From Lentimicrobiaceae bacterium (GTDB lineage Bacteria; Bacteroidota; Bacteroidia; Bacteroidales; JAGONC01), in contig JAUXII010000052.1 of NCBI GenBank assembly GCA_030621075.1, forward strand, positions 1 to 6,836: a stretch of 6,836 bases of DNA, read 5' to 3'. The stretch's first letter is position 1; each line of letters opens with the position of its first letter. Of the stretch, positions 5,965-6,836 are shown piece by piece. The notes beneath the pieces are model-generated. The model was not told the origin of the DNA, did no database searches, and worked only from the letters and a program-made list of their open reading frames with translations. The position numbers and the translations under genes are program-made.

Positions 5965-6719
5965 CACCCGTTTTGTTCATTCAATGAAAACCTCCAGGCA
6001 CAATACCAATCGTCAGGATGCTTATCCGGCGGGCATGCGATGCACTCGGTTTTGATTCTCGAATCGATGGCTTCGGCAAAGGTTGTATATTCGACTAAAC
6101 CACCGGATTTACAGGGATAATCATCAAGCCCTTTTCGTTTTCGTGCTGCCTGCACCCTGCAGTTATTCATTTGAAAAACAAAACCGGAGGGTGTTTCATC
6201 AACGATCGACTGCTTATTGACTGTGGCATACAATCGAAAATTCAATGCCCTCTTAAGGCCGTCCAATCCGGAATTTTCCGGCAGGCCTAAAAATTGCTTT
6301 ATCGACCAGGCTTCGAAAGGAGAAAATTGCCCCCAACAACTGTCATTGCAGCGCTTGGCATCATTCATGTCCCTTGAGAACTCAACAGCCTGAAACCAAA
6401 CACCATCATTGACTAACCAGTTAACAGCCAGGGTTTCTTTCAGGGATTGTAGTTGTTCATCAGAAAGGTTTATTAAAGGCTCAGGCAGGTTATCGTTCGT
6501 TTCAAATCCAAGTGCTTTCGACAGCCTTTTCATCTGTATATCATAACTTTTTTTATAGACGGTTTGTAAAGCTTCCAGGGCTTTTTCCCGTCCAAACTGG
6601 TGTTGCACTTCTCCGTACCACATCACATGATGCATAAGGGTTCGGTGAATATAGTCGATGATTAATCGTACGTTGTCTTTGTGTTGCAAATCTTCTTGTT
6701 TATTTACTTCATGCTTCAT
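5964..6719 (-). CDS. Cysteine-rich protein, probably DUF6125 family
   Basis: A soluble protein of 251 residues, without a signal peptide or membrane helices. The N-terminal half (about 10-120) is mainly helical and contains the His/Trp-rich stretch LMHHVMWYGEVQHQFG (28-43). The C-terminal half holds all seven cysteines: RCNDSCWGQ (C124, C128), NNCRVQAARKRKGL (C187), DYPCKSGGLVEYT (C203), and TECIACPPDKHPDDWYCAW (C226, C229, C240). This layout matches what I remember of DUF6125 proteins from anaerobes, and suggests a metal or iron-sulphur site; function is unknown. I chose ATG 6719. A frame extension to TTG 6755 would add 12 Thr-rich residues, but that codon falls inside a -7 promoter-like motif. 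The gene converges on the preceding operon and has no partner in the window. Confidence 0.8.
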   Translation of the reverse strand: MKHEVNKQEDLQHKDNVRLIIDYIHRTLMHHVMWYGEVQHQFGREKALEALQTVYKKSYDIQMKRLSKALGFETNDNLPEPLINLSDEQLQSLKETLAVNWLVNDGVWFQAVEFSRDMNDAKRCNDSCWGQFSPFEAWSIKQFLGLPENSGLDGLKRALNFRLYATVNKQSIVDETPSGFVFQMNNCRVQAARKRKGLDDYPCKSGGLVEYTTFAEAIDSRIKTECIACPPDKHPDDWYCAWRFSLNEQNG

Positions 6720-6752
6720 CCTAGTCGTCGTTAAAAGGGTTGTTTTGGTTTG

Positions 6753-6760
6753 CAAATTTA
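6753..6760 (-). promoter_or_regulatory. Bacteroidota-type -7 promoter motif for the cysteine-rich gene
   Basis: On the - strand the sequence TAAATTTG followed by C matches the Bacteroidota -7 consensus TAnnTTTG. It lies 33 bases before ATG 6719, so transcription would begin a few bases downstream and leave a leader of about 25-30 nt. No clear -33 TTTG appears 19-21 bases upstream, so this rests on the -7 element alone. Confidence 0.35.
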
Positions 6761-6836
6761 CTCAAAATGTTTTATATTTCATTTTTTATTTGTGGGTTGA
6801 TGATGATACTGGCGATGATTTTTGGAGAAATATCAC

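Noticed and set aside
6772..6834. Tail of a leftward gene entering from the right edge (20 codons then TAA at 6774-6772)
   Set aside because: It is short and Ile/Asn-rich, as expected from A/T-rich non-coding DNA, and another - strand frame is also open to a stop at 6786.
6800..6836. ATG at 6800 opening a hydrophobic frame to the window edge, or GGAG at 6824-6827 as the ribosome site of a gene just outside
   Set aside because: Only 12 codons are visible and the two readings exclude each other; there is no basis to choose.

Overview
The window reads as chromosomal DNA from a member of the Bacteroidota, probably an anaerobic or fermentative lineage; this is inferred, since no rRNA is present. 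The support is AT-rich intergenic DNA, A-rich leaders that mostly lack a strong Shine-Dalgarno, one TAnnTTTG-type -7 promoter motif, a PurF paralogue starting MGGFFG of the kind I associate with Bacteroidota, and acetate kinase. No phage, plasmid or CRISPR signature is visible.

Left part, + strand: acetate kinase ackA (51-1268), with all catalytic residues in place, then an AI-2E/PerM-type membrane transporter (1380-2444). A 66-bp gap leads to a PurF-like protein (2511-3914). It keeps the PRPP loop and the four cysteines that bind 4Fe-4S in Bacillus PurF, but its glutaminase domain has lost the nucleophilic cysteine and the other glutaminase motifs. After 22 bp comes a 339-residue radical SAM enzyme related to the Elp3 catalytic core, without an acetyltransferase domain and starting at TTG (3937-4956). 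It overlaps by 17 nt a 230-residue protein that looks like the DUF6873 GME-fold family (4940-5632). The last three genes look like one transcription unit; the final two are almost certainly translationally coupled.

Middle (5633-5963): a 331-bp gap between convergent genes. It holds a compact structured repeat: two GC-rich hairpins, a 16-bp A/T palindrome, and A/T-rich flanks that are imperfect inverted copies of each other. This resembles a REP/MITE-type non-autonomous element. A small hairpin next to the end of the right-hand gene could terminate it.

Right part, - strand: a cysteine-rich protein of 251 residues (5964-6719), probably DUF6125 family, with seven cysteines in a metal-site-like arrangement and a -7 type promoter motif just upstream. 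The last 75 or so bases hold no gene that can be supported.

Functional links: AckA makes ATP and acetate from acetyl phosphate. The PurF-like / radical SAM / GME-fold trio has no established joint function that I know of and is the most interesting part. One member is a degenerate amidotransferase, another a radical SAM enzyme of unknown substrate, and the third a GME-fold protein lacking the usual C-terminal cysteine.
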